Positions 28,784 through 37,918 of a stretch of DNA of 64,000 bases are shown piece by piece. Each line of letters opens with the position of its first letter. The stretch's first letter is position 1. A model generated the notes under the pieces. The model worked only from the letters and a program-made list of their open reading frames with translations. It had not been told where the DNA came from and ran no database searches. The position numbers and the translations under genes are program-made. Source of the stretch: Paraliobacillus zengyii (GTDB taxonomy: Bacteria > Bacillota > Bacilli > Bacillales > Amphibacillaceae); NCBI RefSeq assembly GCF_003268595.1, contig NZ_CP029797.1, positions 3,183,501 through 3,247,500 on the forward strand. Direction: 5' to 3'.

Positions 28784-28808
28784 GGGATTTGTTTTAACAA
28801 CAAATCCC
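28784..28808 (-). terminator. hairpin downstream of tagO
   Basis: A perfect 10-bp stem (GGGATTTGTT / AACAAATCCC) with a 5-base loop lies about 40 bases past the tagO stop. On the minus strand it is followed by only a short TTT. It separates tagO from the glycosyltransferase operon. Confidence 0.65.
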
Positions 28809-28845
28809 AAAAATTATTTTATATAAATTAAGTTAGAGATAAGAA

Positions 28846-29925
28846 TTATAAATTAACCATTATTTTCACTTTATTATATGTTTTTTTCATCATTCCTATT
28901 AACGGCATTTTCCCTTTACCAATAACACCTGCAAGTTCTGCAAATATTTGTAGTAATATTAATACAATAAATGAGACAACTAAAGACAGGCTTAATGATG
29001 CATTCGAAAATAAAATGCCGAGCAAACCGAATAAAATTGCAAATGCATAGAGAATTAATACAGTTGACCGATGACTAAAGCCAGAAGCTAATAATTGATA
29101 ATGAATATGTTTTTTATCGGCAAGCATTATATTATCACCATTTAACGCTCGTCTAATTATTGCAAATAGCGTATCAAATATCGGAATTGCTAATACTATT
29201 ACCGGAATTATGAAACTAAATAACGTTACATTTTTAAAAAGCCCCAATGTCGAAATAACTGCAATAGAATAACCAAGAAACATGGATCCCGTATCACCCA
29301 TGTAAATTTTAGCAGGATGAAAGTTGTGGAATAAGAATCCTAAATTACTTGCAATTAATACGATACATAAATATATCACGAAGATATGATGGTCTGTAAT
29401 TGCCATGATCAAAATACTAACTAATCCAATAGTCGTTATACCTGACGCTAATCCATCTAAACCGTCAATTAGGTTGATTGCATTCGTTATACCTACTATC
29501 CACAAAAGTGTGATTATTATACTAAAGTTATTAAGATCTACTACTCCCAAGATAGGTAGCGTTATGCGATCAATAATTACACCAGCGTATACAACAGTTC
29601 CAGCTGCAAACAATTGGCCTCCTAATTTTAAGAAGGGTTTGATTTGGTATTTATCGTCTAATAAACCTATTATTATGATAATAATTGCACCTATTATGAT
29701 CCCAAAATATTCAGGATGCTGCGGTTGTAAATAAAGCAAACCCAATCCCACACCTAAAAACATTGCTAATCCGCCAAGTCTTGGTGTAGCAGTTGTATGG
29801 ATTTTTCTGTAATTTGGTAAATCAATGAATCCAAATCGAATTGCTATTTTTTTTATTGGATAAACTAAAAAAAGTGTTGAAAAAAACGATATAACAAAAG
29901 CGATCACTATATCTATAATTAACAT
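28846..29925 (-). CDS. tagO: undecaprenyl-phosphate N-acetylglucosamine-1-phosphate transferase (TagO/WecA type)
   Basis: Starts wall polymer synthesis by moving GlcNAc-1-P from UDP-GlcNAc to undecaprenyl phosphate at the membrane. The 359-aa protein has about ten membrane segments and the family motifs: IDLPNYRKIHTTATPRLGG, the LLDDKYQIKP aspartate pair, NLIDGLDGLASG, AKIYMGDTGSMFLGY and the loop DKKHIHYQL. The ATG is preceded by GGGGATATATAA. It stands upstream of the glycosyltransferase/ABC cluster, which supports a teichoic-acid or teichuronic-type polymer built on this linkage unit. Confidence 0.92.
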   Translation of the reverse strand: MLIIDIVIAFVISFFSTLFLVYPIKKIAIRFGFIDLPNYRKIHTTATPRLGGLAMFLGVGLGLLYLQPQHPEYFGIIIGAIIIIIIGLLDDKYQIKPFLKLGGQLFAAGTVVYAGVIIDRITLPILGVVDLNNFSIIITLLWIVGITNAINLIDGLDGLASGITTIGLVSILIMAITDHHIFVIYLCIVLIASNLGFLFHNFHPAKIYMGDTGSMFLGYSIAVISTLGLFKNVTLFSFIIPVIVLAIPIFDTLFAIIRRALNGDNIMLADKKHIHYQLLASGFSHRSTVLILYAFAILFGLLGILFSNASLSLSLVVSFIVLILLQIFAELAGVIGKGKMPLIGMMKKTYNKVKIMVNL

Positions 29926-30227
29926 TTATATATCCCCTACTTTATTTATTGAATTCTTTTATAATGTATAATAACTTCAAATATATATACTACTAAGAAA
30001 ATACCATACATACCAGAAAATTTTTATTAAATTTATATTACACATCAAATACAAGTCACTTACATAATTAGACGTATCTAGACAGTAATTGGTTTCACAT
30101 TTATTATAATTAACCTCAACGCTTAATTTTACCTTAAAATATAAAATAAACAATACTTTTTGTTGATATTATGTAACCAAAAAAAGACAGCCTTCTTTAA
30201 TTAGAAAGCTGCTCATCTTTTATTTCT
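29926..30227. other. 302-bp gap between tagO and the RND pump gene
   Basis: Very AT-rich. It holds the 5' flank of tagO and the terminator of the RND gene at 30180-30216. On the minus strand a TTGTTT / TAAAAT pair with 16-base spacing could be a promoter for tagO, but it is not distinctive in this base composition. No coding sequence was found. Confidence 0.5.
30180..30216 (-). terminator. intrinsic terminator of the RND efflux operon
   Basis: Past the RND stop the minus strand reads CAGCTTTCT - AATTA - AAGAAGGCTG as an imperfect hairpin, followed by TCTTTTTTT. The long T-run makes it a convincing terminator. Confidence 0.7.
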
Positions 30228-33200
30228 TTATAACTCTTCACTTTGTACTTTCTTCTTTTTTGACTTCCCTTTCATCTTTTCCGTTAGATCATCAAAGAAT
30301 GTGTAAATAACAGGAATTAATAATAAGGTAAAGATACTTGATACGGTTAGACCGAAGATAACGGTAATTGCCATTGGTGCTTGCATTTCTGCACCTTCGC
30401 CTAACCCCATGGCTAATGGAATCATCGCTAAGATTGTCGTTAGAGTTGTCATAAGGATTGGACGCATCCTGCTGACACCCGCTTCAATAATCGCTTCAAA
30501 TCTTCCCATACCTCGTGCGCGTAGGATGTTGATATAATCAACAAGTACAATCGCATTGTTAACGACAATACCGGCGAGCATAATCACCCCAATGAAGGCT
30601 GTAATACTTAGCGGCGTATTGGTTATAAACAATCCACCTATTACACCTACTACTGTTGCTGGCATAGAGAACATAATGACAAATGGGAATAAGAAATTCT
30701 CAAATTGAATTGCCATTACTGCATAGACTAAGAAAATAGATAATACAAGCGCTAAAGCCAGGTCAGAGAATGCTTCTACCATATCCTCTGCTTGCCCACC
30801 GATTGTATACGAATAGTCTTCAGGCAAATCCATATTACTTAGTTTTGTTTCAATTGCCGCAGAGACGGTACCTAAGTCACTGCCTGAGACACCAGTTGTT
30901 ATATTAACTTGTGCCTGTTGGTTCTGTCTTGTTAATGTTGCCGCTGCTTGTGTTTGTTCAAATTCTGCAATTGTTTCTAAAGGAATTTGTGATCCTTCTT
31001 GATTTAAAATTAACAATGTTTCAAGATCACTAATCGAGTCTTGCGATTCTTCTGGATACGTAATTCGCACATCCATTTCATCGCCATCTTCTCGATATTG
31101 CATAACCGTTTGACCAGTGAAGCTTAACTGTACTTGCGTCATCACTTCTTGTTCGGTCAATCCATATTGCGCTGCAACTTCGTTATCTACAGTGATATTC
31201 AACTGTGGTTGTGTTTCAGATACGGAAGTAGTCGGATTATGCACACCATCGATAGTAGAAATCTCTATTAATACTTGGTCAGCCAATTCTTGTAAAACCT
31301 CATGTTCTGGACCGTTCAATTGAACCTGAATCGGATCACCTGTACTGATTGCTGCGCCTACTTCACTTACCGTAATATCGGCACCAACAATACCCTCTAG
31401 ATTATTACTAATGGCTTCTGAGACTTCTCCTGTTGATTGATCACGGTCATCTGCACCTACTAGTTGAATCGTATATGACGCTTGATTAGCGCTTCCACCC
31501 ATCATTCCATTACCAGATCCACCAATCGATACATAACTAACATCGATGACATCTTGGAAATCCGCTAATCTTTCATTAACCTGATCAGTAACTTCTTTTG
31601 TTTTTTCCTCTGTTGTTCCTACTGGTGTTTCAACAGTAACACTTAATTGTCCTTGATCACCTTCTGGAATAAACTCTGTTCCAATAAAAGGTGTTAAAGC
31701 TAAACTTGCGATAATTAAGAACAAGCTTGTGAAGACTGTGGTTTTTCTGAATTTCATTACTTTACGTAATGCACGTTCATAACCATTGTTAAATCGATTC
31801 AATAATTGATCAAACCAATAACGGCGACCATTATCCTCCATTGCTTTGGTTAATAGCTTAGATGAAAGCATTGGAATTAAAGTAATCGAAACAACTAATG
31901 ATGCGATTAAAGAAAAGGCAACCGTCATTGCAAGTGGCGCAAATAATTCAGAAGCAATTCCTTCAACGAATACAATTGGTAAGAATACTACTAACGTTGT
32001 TGTCGTTGAAGCGATAACAGCTGGCGCAAGTTCTGAGGCACCCTTTTTCGCTGATTCGACCATACTATATCCTTTTTGCCTATAGGAGATAATATTTTCG
32101 AGTATAACAATCGAACTATCGACCATCATACCAAGTCCGAGTGCTAAACCACCCATTGTAAGTACATTTAACGTTCCACCTGTAAAATATAATAAGGTAA
32201 ATGTTGCGACAATTGCGATCGGAATCGAAACACCAACAACAAGCGTTGCCCTAAAACTTTTCAAGAAAAGCAATAAGATAAGTAAAGCGAAAACGCCACC
32301 TATAACCATATTTTGAATAACGGATGAAATAGATTGTTTAATAAATGTAGATGTATCTAAAACAACATCGAGTTCTACATCACCTGAAAGTGTTTCATTT
32401 AGTTCATCTATACTAGCTAAAATATTATTGGACACGTCGACGGTATTACCGTCTGATTGTTTCATAACGGATAAGACAACAGATTCTTCTCCATTTACTA
32501 ACGTCGTACCTGAATCAGCAAATGTATCGATAACCGTTGCAACATCTTCTACATGGATCGTTGCACCTTGCGACGTTTGTAATATCGTATTGCTTATATC
32601 ATCAACTGAAGTGTATTCACCATCAATACGAATTTGTAAATCCTTATCACCTTTTGCTACAGTACCTGCAGAGCCAGATTGATTCACTTGACTCAATGTT
32701 TGCATAATCTGTTGTGGTGACAGGCCATACTCTGTTAATTTAGATTGATCAAGTTCAAGTCTTATTTCCCGATCTTGACCTCCCTCAACTGATACAGAAG
32801 CTACGCCACCTTGGCGTTCAAACTGTGGTACAACTTGATCTTCTGCAATAGCTTGTAATTGCGCAAGACTATCACCAGATATACCTACTTGGATAATTGG
32901 TAATTGGTTTGGATTAAAGCGCAGTACACTCGGCTCTCCTGCACTTTCAGGAAGAAGACCTTTCACTTGATCAACGCTTTCTCTTACTTCTAAGAGTGCA
33001 TTATCCAAATCTGTTCCCGTATCAAACATCATAACCACAAGCGATGAACCTGTTTGTGATTGTGTTTGAATAGATTGAATCCCCTGAATGGAACCTAATG
33101 CAGATTCTATTGGTTGACTAACTTGTTTTTCCACTTCTTCTGGTGCAGCATCTGGATAATTCACTGCTACTACCGCTATAGGTAAGTCAATTTCCGGAAG

Positions 33201-33308
33201 CAAATCGATTGCTAGATTACGTACCGAAATAATGCCTAGTGCGATAATCGCAAGAACAATCATCACTACACCGACTGGTCTTTTGACGGATTGATCTACT
33301 AACTTCAC
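30228..33308 (-). CDS. RND-family efflux pump (HAE1/SwrC type)
   Basis: 1026 aa with the resistance-nodulation-division layout: one N-terminal membrane helix (PVGVVMIVLAIIALGI), a large periplasmic-type loop, five helices around residues 330-480, a second large loop and six C-terminal helices. The motif GLALGLGMMVDSSIVILENI carries the proton-relay aspartate region of TM4. Most similar in kind to SwrC (YerP) of Bacillus, which exports surfactin and other amphiphiles; the substrate here is unknown. It starts with GTG overlapping the stop of the fusion-protein gene by 4 bases. A basic tail (KMKGKSKKKKVQ) ends the protein. Confidence 0.92.
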   Translation of the reverse strand: MKLVDQSVKRPVGVVMIVLAIIALGIISVRNLAIDLLPEIDLPIAVVAVNYPDAAPEEVEKQVSQPIESALGSIQGIQSIQTQSQTGSSLVVMMFDTGTDLDNALLEVRESVDQVKGLLPESAGEPSVLRFNPNQLPIIQVGISGDSLAQLQAIAEDQVVPQFERQGGVASVSVEGGQDREIRLELDQSKLTEYGLSPQQIMQTLSQVNQSGSAGTVAKGDKDLQIRIDGEYTSVDDISNTILQTSQGATIHVEDVATVIDTFADSGTTLVNGEESVVLSVMKQSDGNTVDVSNNILASIDELNETLSGDVELDVVLDTSTFIKQSISSVIQNMVIGGVFALLILLLFLKSFRATLVVGVSIPIAIVATFTLLYFTGGTLNVLTMGGLALGLGMMVDSSIVILENIISYRQKGYSMVESAKKGASELAPAVIASTTTTLVVFLPIVFVEGIASELFAPLAMTVAFSLIASLVVSITLIPMLSSKLLTKAMEDNGRRYWFDQLLNRFNNGYERALRKVMKFRKTTVFTSLFLIIASLALTPFIGTEFIPEGDQGQLSVTVETPVGTTEEKTKEVTDQVNERLADFQDVIDVSYVSIGGSGNGMMGGSANQASYTIQLVGADDRDQSTGEVSEAISNNLEGIVGADITVSEVGAAISTGDPIQVQLNGPEHEVLQELADQVLIEISTIDGVHNPTTSVSETQPQLNITVDNEVAAQYGLTEQEVMTQVQLSFTGQTVMQYREDGDEMDVRITYPEESQDSISDLETLLILNQEGSQIPLETIAEFEQTQAAATLTRQNQQAQVNITTGVSGSDLGTVSAAIETKLSNMDLPEDYSYTIGGQAEDMVEAFSDLALALVLSIFLVYAVMAIQFENFLFPFVIMFSMPATVVGVIGGLFITNTPLSITAFIGVIMLAGIVVNNAIVLVDYINILRARGMGRFEAIIEAGVSRMRPILMTTLTTILAMIPLAMGLGEGAEMQAPMAITVIFGLTVSSIFTLLLIPVIYTFFDDLTEKMKGKSKKKKVQSEEL

Positions 33309-34177
33309 GATTCACTTCCCCCGTTTGCTACTTGTATTTTACTACCATCTGAAAGGGTTAATTGACCGCTAGTTACGATTTCATTTCCTTCTTCCAGTTC
33401 CGCTTCAATTGCAGTCACATCAGTTTGTGATTTTATAACTGTAACTAATGTTTTACTTACTGTATCGCCATCTACAAGATAGACAAATGACTCGTCACCC
33501 TCTTCAATTAGTGATGCAGTTGGAATTAAAAGCGTGTCCTCAATTCTTTCTTCCGTTAACGAAACAACTGCTACCATACCTGCTTTCCATTGATTTTCTT
33601 CGTTATCAACTACTAATTCAACAGGGAATAAACCTGATTCGTTAAGTAACGATGGGATATAGTCAATTGTGGCAGTAGATGATTCTTCTTCATCAGCAAA
33701 TCTTATTTCAACTTCTTCATCCATTTCAAATAATTCTAAATTTGTTCCAGTAACATCAACTTGAATGGTCAGTTGATCTAAATCTGCAATTACTGCGACT
33801 GGATCTGTATTTGAAACCATTGAACCTTCTGTTGCTGTAAGACTTGTCACTTCTCCATCATTTTGAGCGACAATTTCGAATGACTGTCCCGTTTCAGCTG
33901 CAATGATTGTCATCAAAACATCATCTTCTTCGACTTGATCACCATTTGAAACTTCTAGACTGTCTACTTCACCAGCCATTGGTGCCATTATTGGCGTTGT
34001 TTCTACCGGTGTAGAGCGGCCATAAAAATTCTTATCAATTGTTAAATTGCCCTTTGAGACTTCACCAACCTCAACTGTTGTTACACTTTCTTCTGTTTCT
34101 TCTGTCTCTGCGTCTTCCTCTGTACAAGCAACTAATACGAATAGTAATGCAAGTAGCGGCATCCAAATCTTTTTCAT
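33305..34177 (-). CDS. membrane fusion lipoprotein (HlyD/RND adaptor family)
   Basis: 290 aa. The N-terminus MKKIWMPLLALLFVLVACTEED is a lipoprotein signal with lipobox LVAC. The core has biotinyl-lipoyl-like halves (PMAGEVDSLEVSNGDQVEEDDVLM and QNDGEVTSLTATEGSMV) and beta-barrel segments toward the C-terminus (GNEIVTSGQLTLSDGSKIQV). It should link the RND pump to the outer face of the membrane in a Gram-positive cell. The ATG abuts the tetR stop and the gene overlaps the pump gene, so the three are one operon. Confidence 0.9.
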   Translation of the reverse strand: MKKIWMPLLALLFVLVACTEEDAETEETEESVTTVEVGEVSKGNLTIDKNFYGRSTPVETTPIMAPMAGEVDSLEVSNGDQVEEDDVLMTIIAAETGQSFEIVAQNDGEVTSLTATEGSMVSNTDPVAVIADLDQLTIQVDVTGTNLELFEMDEEVEIRFADEEESSTATIDYIPSLLNESGLFPVELVVDNEENQWKAGMVAVVSLTEERIEDTLLIPTASLIEEGDESFVYLVDGDTVSKTLVTVIKSQTDVTAIEAELEEGNEIVTSGQLTLSDGSKIQVANGGSES

Positions 34178-35095
34178 TTACTGGTCCCCCTCATTCTTTT
34201 TTATATCTATTGTTGGTACGGATATATTTAATGCAACAGCGATTTTTTCACTTATTTGTTGTAACGATGGTATTGCACAAAGTTGTGTCAGCATACCTTT
34301 TAAGATGAGTTCATTTTTGTTATCCTTTTCTAATTCATCATTTATCATAACCACAGCTTCTCGTAACTGTGTTTTCTGAACAACTTCTAGACTAGAATCG
34401 TTAATTAGTCGACTTAATTGGTCCATAAGTAATGGCACACTTTCGTTAGTTGATTGATTTCCTTTAATAAAATCATAGGAAAGTTGATCTAGTGTAATTT
34501 GTGGTTTCGCATTTGAATTAATTAGGCCATTAATTATATCATCTAAGCGGTCAACAACGAATTGCGCAAGGTTACCCGTATCAAGTTGTAAGTTATGCAG
34601 GACAATCGACTTAAAATAGCCTTGTAACATTCCATCTAATTGAATCGATATATCTACAATATACTTATCTGTTTCTTTACCATAAATCTCCTTCACACTT
34701 TTTTGAATCCACTCAAAACCTTGCTTATTCAGTTTAATAACTAATTGGTCAATTTTATTACCTACTTGTAAATTGTCCCGAAATTGCATAATGACATATT
34801 CTTTATGATTTGAAATTAGGTCAAAAAACATTTTTAATTGCTCAACAAGTTTTGTTTTACCATCTTTGTCTTGCTGTTGGATTTTTGCTACTTTATCCAT
34901 TACCATGGAAGTGTAGTATTCAAATATGGCAATTGTCAGTTCTTCTTTTGAATGAAAGTATAAATAAAAAGCCCCTTTTGACACCTCACTTTTCTTAGCT
35001 ATTTCTTGAATTGAAGTTGCATGAAAACCGCTTTCAGCAAATAACTTCATACTTTCTTCGATAATTCGTTTTTTCTTTTCATTCACTATTTTCAC
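34178..35095 (-). CDS. TetR-family transcriptional regulator of the efflux operon
   Basis: 305 aa, longer than the usual ~200 aa. Residues ~8-55 are a TetR DNA-binding domain: RIIEESMKLFAESGFHATSIQEIAKKSEVSKGAFYLYFHSKEEL. The remaining ~250 residues form an enlarged helical ligand domain. It is the first gene of the operon with the fusion protein and RND pump, and an 18-bp imperfect palindrome lies 48 bases upstream at 35143-35160. Auto-repression with release by a pump substrate is the usual arrangement (inference). Confidence 0.9.
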   Translation of the reverse strand: MKIVNEKKKRIIEESMKLFAESGFHATSIQEIAKKSEVSKGAFYLYFHSKEELTIAIFEYYTSMVMDKVAKIQQQDKDGKTKLVEQLKMFFDLISNHKEYVIMQFRDNLQVGNKIDQLVIKLNKQGFEWIQKSVKEIYGKETDKYIVDISIQLDGMLQGYFKSIVLHNLQLDTGNLAQFVVDRLDDIINGLINSNAKPQITLDQLSYDFIKGNQSTNESVPLLMDQLSRLINDSSLEVVQKTQLREAVVMINDELEKDNKNELILKGMLTQLCAIPSLQQISEKIAVALNISVPTIDIKKNEGDQ

Positions 35096-35142
35096 CTGGT
35101 TCTATTTTTATTTACGAATAAGGTTAGGAAAAGTTTCTTTTA

Positions 35143-35160
35143 TGAATGACCAGTCAGTCA
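35143..35160. promoter_or_regulatory. putative TetR operator
   Basis: TGAATGACCAGTCAGTCA is an imperfect palindrome of the TGACTGAC-TGGTCATTCA class bound by many TetR repressors of drug-efflux genes. It lies between the tetR start (35095) and any upstream promoter, in the right place for autoregulation. Confidence 0.7.
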
Positions 35161-35225
35161 ATCAGAATTATACTATATCATGAAAGTAAAACACGATGCA
35201 ATTAATAGAACTTCTTTCTATTATT

Positions 35226-35264
35226 GCAAAAAGGAACCCGGAATTACATCCAAGTTCCTTTTGC
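35226..35264 (-). terminator. intrinsic terminator of the acidic lipoprotein gene
   Basis: On the minus strand GCAAAAGGAAC pairs with GTTCCTTTTTGC around a 16-base loop, about 12 bases past the stop codon. The arm ends in a T-run. Confidence 0.7.
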
Positions 35265-35275
35265 TCATGTTGCTT

Positions 35276-35614
35276 CTATTCTTCTTCGTTTTCCATTGTA
35301 TCTTCATTGCCAGTATCGTCTGCTTCATCAGTGTCTTGATCGATTTCAGCTTCGCCTTCTTCTGTTTCGGTACCTGTGTCTGTTTCAGTGTCAGTTCCAG
35401 TTTCATCTTGATTCTCTTCTGTACCTTGATCTTCTTCCATTTCAGTGCCCGTATCGTCCATTTCTTCTTCTACTTCTTCACCTGTATCTTCCATTTCCTC
35501 TTCCATTTCGTCAACTGGTGCTTCCACGTCATCTTCTTCATCTTGCGCACACCCTACCAACATTGTAAAAGCAAACATTGGGATTAAGAATTTCATTGCG
35601 TGTTTTTTCATCAT
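35276..35614 (-). CDS. small, highly acidic lipoprotein
   Basis: 112 aa. MKFLIPMFAFTMLVGCAQ is a lipoprotein signal with lipobox LVGC. The mature ~88 residues are almost wholly Asp, Glu, Thr and Gly (for example EEMEDTGEEVEEEMDDTGTEM), with no aromatic residue and no recognisable domain. The RBS is strong (AAGGAGGG). Function unknown: a disordered, negatively charged surface tether or cation buffer would fit. It is monocistronic between tetR (divergent in control only) and fabZ. Low-complexity composition on the opposite strand produces spurious Ser-rich frames. Confidence 0.8.
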   Translation of the reverse strand: MMKKHAMKFLIPMFAFTMLVGCAQDEEDDVEAPVDEMEEEMEDTGEEVEEEMDDTGTEMEEDQGTEENQDETGTDTETDTGTETEEGEAEIDQDTDEADDTGNEDTMENEEE

Positions 35615-35715
35615 ATATCATTCCCTCCTTAACAAAATTATTTTCTCGTGTAGTTTTCCCATATTCACAGAAAAATTCCTACTATCTAAAAATATTTTTT
35701 TCAGGAGGTGAGAAA

Positions 35716-36138
35716 TTACTGAATGGCAAACATTATTTCAGCTTCACATGCAACTACACCGTCGACAGTTGCGATTGCTTTACCTTTACCAATCGACCCT
35801 TTTAATCGTGTGATTTCTACTTCTAGTCTTAATTGATCTCCTGGTTTAACTTGGCGTTTGAAACGACACTTATCAATTCCTGCAAGAAAGCCAATTTTAC
35901 CTTTGTTTTCTTCCTTTTTAAGTAAAGCAACTGCACCGGTTTGCGCTAATGCTTCTATAATTAAAACGCCTGGCATTACAGGATAATCCGGAAAATGTCC
36001 TTGAAAGAATGGTTCATTGATTGTTACATTTTTTTTAGCAACCACGCGCTTGCCATCTTCCATTTCAATCACTTCATCTATTAGTAAAAATGGATAGCGA
36101 TGTGGAATCGTTTCTTTAATCTGTTGTATATCTAACAT
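35716..36138 (-). CDS. fabZ: 3-hydroxyacyl-[acyl-carrier-protein] dehydratase FabZ
   Basis: 140 aa, hot-dog fold. Dehydrates beta-hydroxyacyl-ACP in fatty acid elongation. Motifs: [13 protein letters not shown] near the N-terminus, [20 protein letters not shown] with the catalytic His and Glu, and [18 protein letters not shown]. Standard length; TAGGAGATG precedes the start. Its position next to the flhO-flhP-mbl block matches B. subtilis (ywpB). Confidence 0.95.
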   Translation of the reverse strand: MLDIQQIKETIPHRYPFLLIDEVIEMEDGKRVVAKKNVTINEPFFQGHFPDYPVMPGVLIIEALAQTGAVALLKKEENKGKIGFLAGIDKCRFKRQVKPGDQLRLEVEITRLKGSIGKGKAIATVDGVVACEAEIMFAIQ

Positions 36139-36237
36139 ATATTTTCATCTCCTATATTTTTAATAGTTTATTTTTTTCGAAAAATTTTAATGACGTAATA
36201 GCTTGGAATTACGTTGATTGTAATGAAACTTCCTTAC

Positions 36238-36379
36238 CCGCTCCGCAAGTAAACTGGGCTCGCTTTCCGTGGGCACGGCTTCAGCTAACTCGGATAAGCA
36301 TAATTCGCTTTCCGAGTGGATCTTCAGCCCGTGCTGTTCCCACTGGAGTCTCACCCAGTTCCTTGCTTCGCTGGTCTAG
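36238..36379 (+). repeat. dispersed hairpin repeat, copy A1
   Basis: About 140 bp, richer in GC than the surroundings. Contains the shared blocks CTTTCCGTGGGCACGGCTTCAG, a central hairpin (ACTCGGA at 36288-36294 with TCCGAGT at 36311-36317), GTGGATCTTCAG and TGCTGTTCCCAC. It matches copies at 36478-36630, 46387-46770 and 61363-62050. Non-coding; its function is unknown. Confidence 0.85.
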
Positions 36380-36477
36380 TCTGTAAGTATCTTATGAACT
36401 ACAAATAAACATAACAGTTACTAGTATCTTGAAAATCCTTCTTATTGTTTCTGTTTTACACAAGCAATAGATCCACT

Positions 36478-36630
36478 AACTAGCGGAGGAAGCAAATGCT
36501 TGACACTCCTACGGGAACAGCACGAGCCGAAGATCCACTTAGTAAAGCGTTCTTTGCTTTACTAAGTTAGCTGAGGCCGTGCCCGTGGAAAGGGAAAGTA
36601 TTTGCTGACATAGCGAGTAACGTCAGAATT
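36478..36630 (-). repeat. dispersed hairpin repeat, copy A2 (inverted to A1)
   Basis: Same element as A1 in opposite orientation (GGGAACAGCACGAG, CGAAGATCCACTT, GGCCGTGCCCGTGGAAAGGG). The central stem is a perfect 12-bp pairing of 36537-36548 with 36556-36567, with a sequence unlike A1's stem. The rest of the 36139-36730 gap around A1 and A2 shows no coding sequence. Confidence 0.85.
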
Positions 36631-36730
36631 CTAATTCAAAGTTAATGAATCCCTCAAACAACACTTCTTGAGATAGTGTTTTATAATCACACTATAAAAA
36701 TAAAAAGCTAATCGGTCTTGGGAGACGCGA

Positions 36731-37030
36731 TCAACTTTCACCAGTAACAATATCTAAAATATGCTGCCATGTTTCGAATTCTAAAACTTCCAGTGCATTA
36801 CCGTCCCCAAGTACACTAAAACCAACAATTAAACCAATAATAAGCGCCAAAAAAGAAAGTAGAAAGACAACGATAATACGAAGCCAAATAGGAAAGATGC
36901 GACGAATTGGTTTTTTATTTTGCTTTTTTTCAGCTCGTCGCTGCTTACGCTTTTCATTTCTACTGTTATCTTTTTTTTCTTCTTGAGTTACTTCTTTTGA
37001 TTCAGGCTGCATGCTTGGTGACTCCTTCAA
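36731..37030 (-). CDS. EpuA-like small membrane protein (often annotated as RNA polymerase beta subunit)
   Basis: 99 aa. A strongly basic, charged N-terminus (NEKRKQRRAEKKQNKKPIRRIFPIW) is followed by one membrane helix (LRIIVVFLLSFLALIIGLIVGF) and a short tail GDGNALEVLEFETWQHILDIV, the hallmark of the EpuA family (PF11772). The database label of RNA polymerase beta subunit is misleading; the role is unknown. It lies 13 bases after flhP and may be cotranscribed with it. Confidence 0.8.
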   Translation of the reverse strand: MKESPSMQPESKEVTQEEKKDNSRNEKRKQRRAEKKQNKKPIRRIFPIWLRIIVVFLLSFLALIIGLIVGFSVLGDGNALEVLEFETWQHILDIVTGES

Positions 37031-37043
37031 TCTTTAGTCTGTT

Positions 37044-37874
37044 TTAACGTATTTGATTAATTAGTCCACTCATTTGATCACTCATTGAAATTGTTCTAGA
37101 GTTGAATTGATAAGCGCGTTGGGTTTGCATCATTTCAGTCATTTGTGTTGCTAAATCCACGTTTGAACTTTCTAACGCCCCACTTTGCAATTCAATATCA
37201 TTAAACGCAACACCCTGAATGATGTCATCTGCAACATATGCTTCATCAGTTATGTCAGGCAAACGAAATAGGTTATTACCTACTGACTCTAAAAATTGTG
37301 GTCTAATTGCCTCCACAATCGCCAGTTGTGCTTCATTTTGTACGACACCATTTCGAGTTACTTGAATAGCTCCGTTTTCAGAAATGGAAACATCTTCTGC
37401 GCCATCAGCGATTACTATTGGGCCATTCTCACCTATAACGGAATTACCATCTGATGTTGTGAGCGCTAATTGACCGTCTTCTGTTGGATTAAGATATAAC
37501 GTACCATCCCGTGTATAACGTGTTTCCGTAGCACCATTTTCTGTTACAGCAACCTGTAATAGTTGATTATCTTGTAACAAGGCAATATCCAGTCCACGAT
37601 CCGTTTGTTTTATCGAACCTAATGCTAAATTCACATTCGTAGATCCAAGTTTTGCACCTGAACCTAATCGAATACCATCTGGCGTTAAACGTCCTTCTGC
37701 ATTCGCTTCTTCATCATTCAAGTTATCGACTTGCTGAAATAATAAAGATGAAAATTCAGCTGAGCGATTTTTATATCCAGTTGTATCTACATTCGCAATA
37801 TTATGCCCAACAAGATCTAACTTACTTTGAAGCTGTCCCATTGTTACGGCCGCTTGCACAGACATACGATTCAC
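37044..37874 (-). CDS. flhP: flagellar hook-basal body protein FlhP (FlgG/FlgF-like)
   Basis: 276 aa with the rod/hook protein ends: MSVQAAVTMGQLQSKLDLVGHNIANVDTTGYKN at the N-terminus and SNVDLATQMTEMMQTQRAYQFNSRTISMSDQMSGLINQIR at the C-terminus, which form the coiled-coil core of the axial structure. The start is a GTG with GGGGGAACCAAG in front. Order mbl-flhO-flhP matches B. subtilis, where these are needed for hook completion and motility. Confidence 0.92.
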   Translation of the reverse strand: MNRMSVQAAVTMGQLQSKLDLVGHNIANVDTTGYKNRSAEFSSLLFQQVDNLNDEEANAEGRLTPDGIRLGSGAKLGSTNVNLALGSIKQTDRGLDIALLQDNQLLQVAVTENGATETRYTRDGTLYLNPTEDGQLALTTSDGNSVIGENGPIVIADGAEDVSISENGAIQVTRNGVVQNEAQLAIVEAIRPQFLESVGNNLFRLPDITDEAYVADDIIQGVAFNDIELQSGALESSNVDLATQMTEMMQTQRAYQFNSRTISMSDQMSGLINQIR

Positions 37875-37918
37875 CTTGGTTCCCCCTTTGCCACGAACAT
37901 GCTAACATTAGCTTTGTT

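Noticed and set aside
28846-29925. MraY instead of TagO
   Set aside because: No mur genes nearby and the motif set (IDLPNYRKIHT, HIHYQL) fits the GlcNAc-1-P transferase branch.
35180-35587. 135-aa and 114-aa plus-strand frames rich in Phe, Ser and Leu
   Set aside because: They mirror the GAA/GAT-rich acidic lipoprotein gene on the other strand; no start signal.
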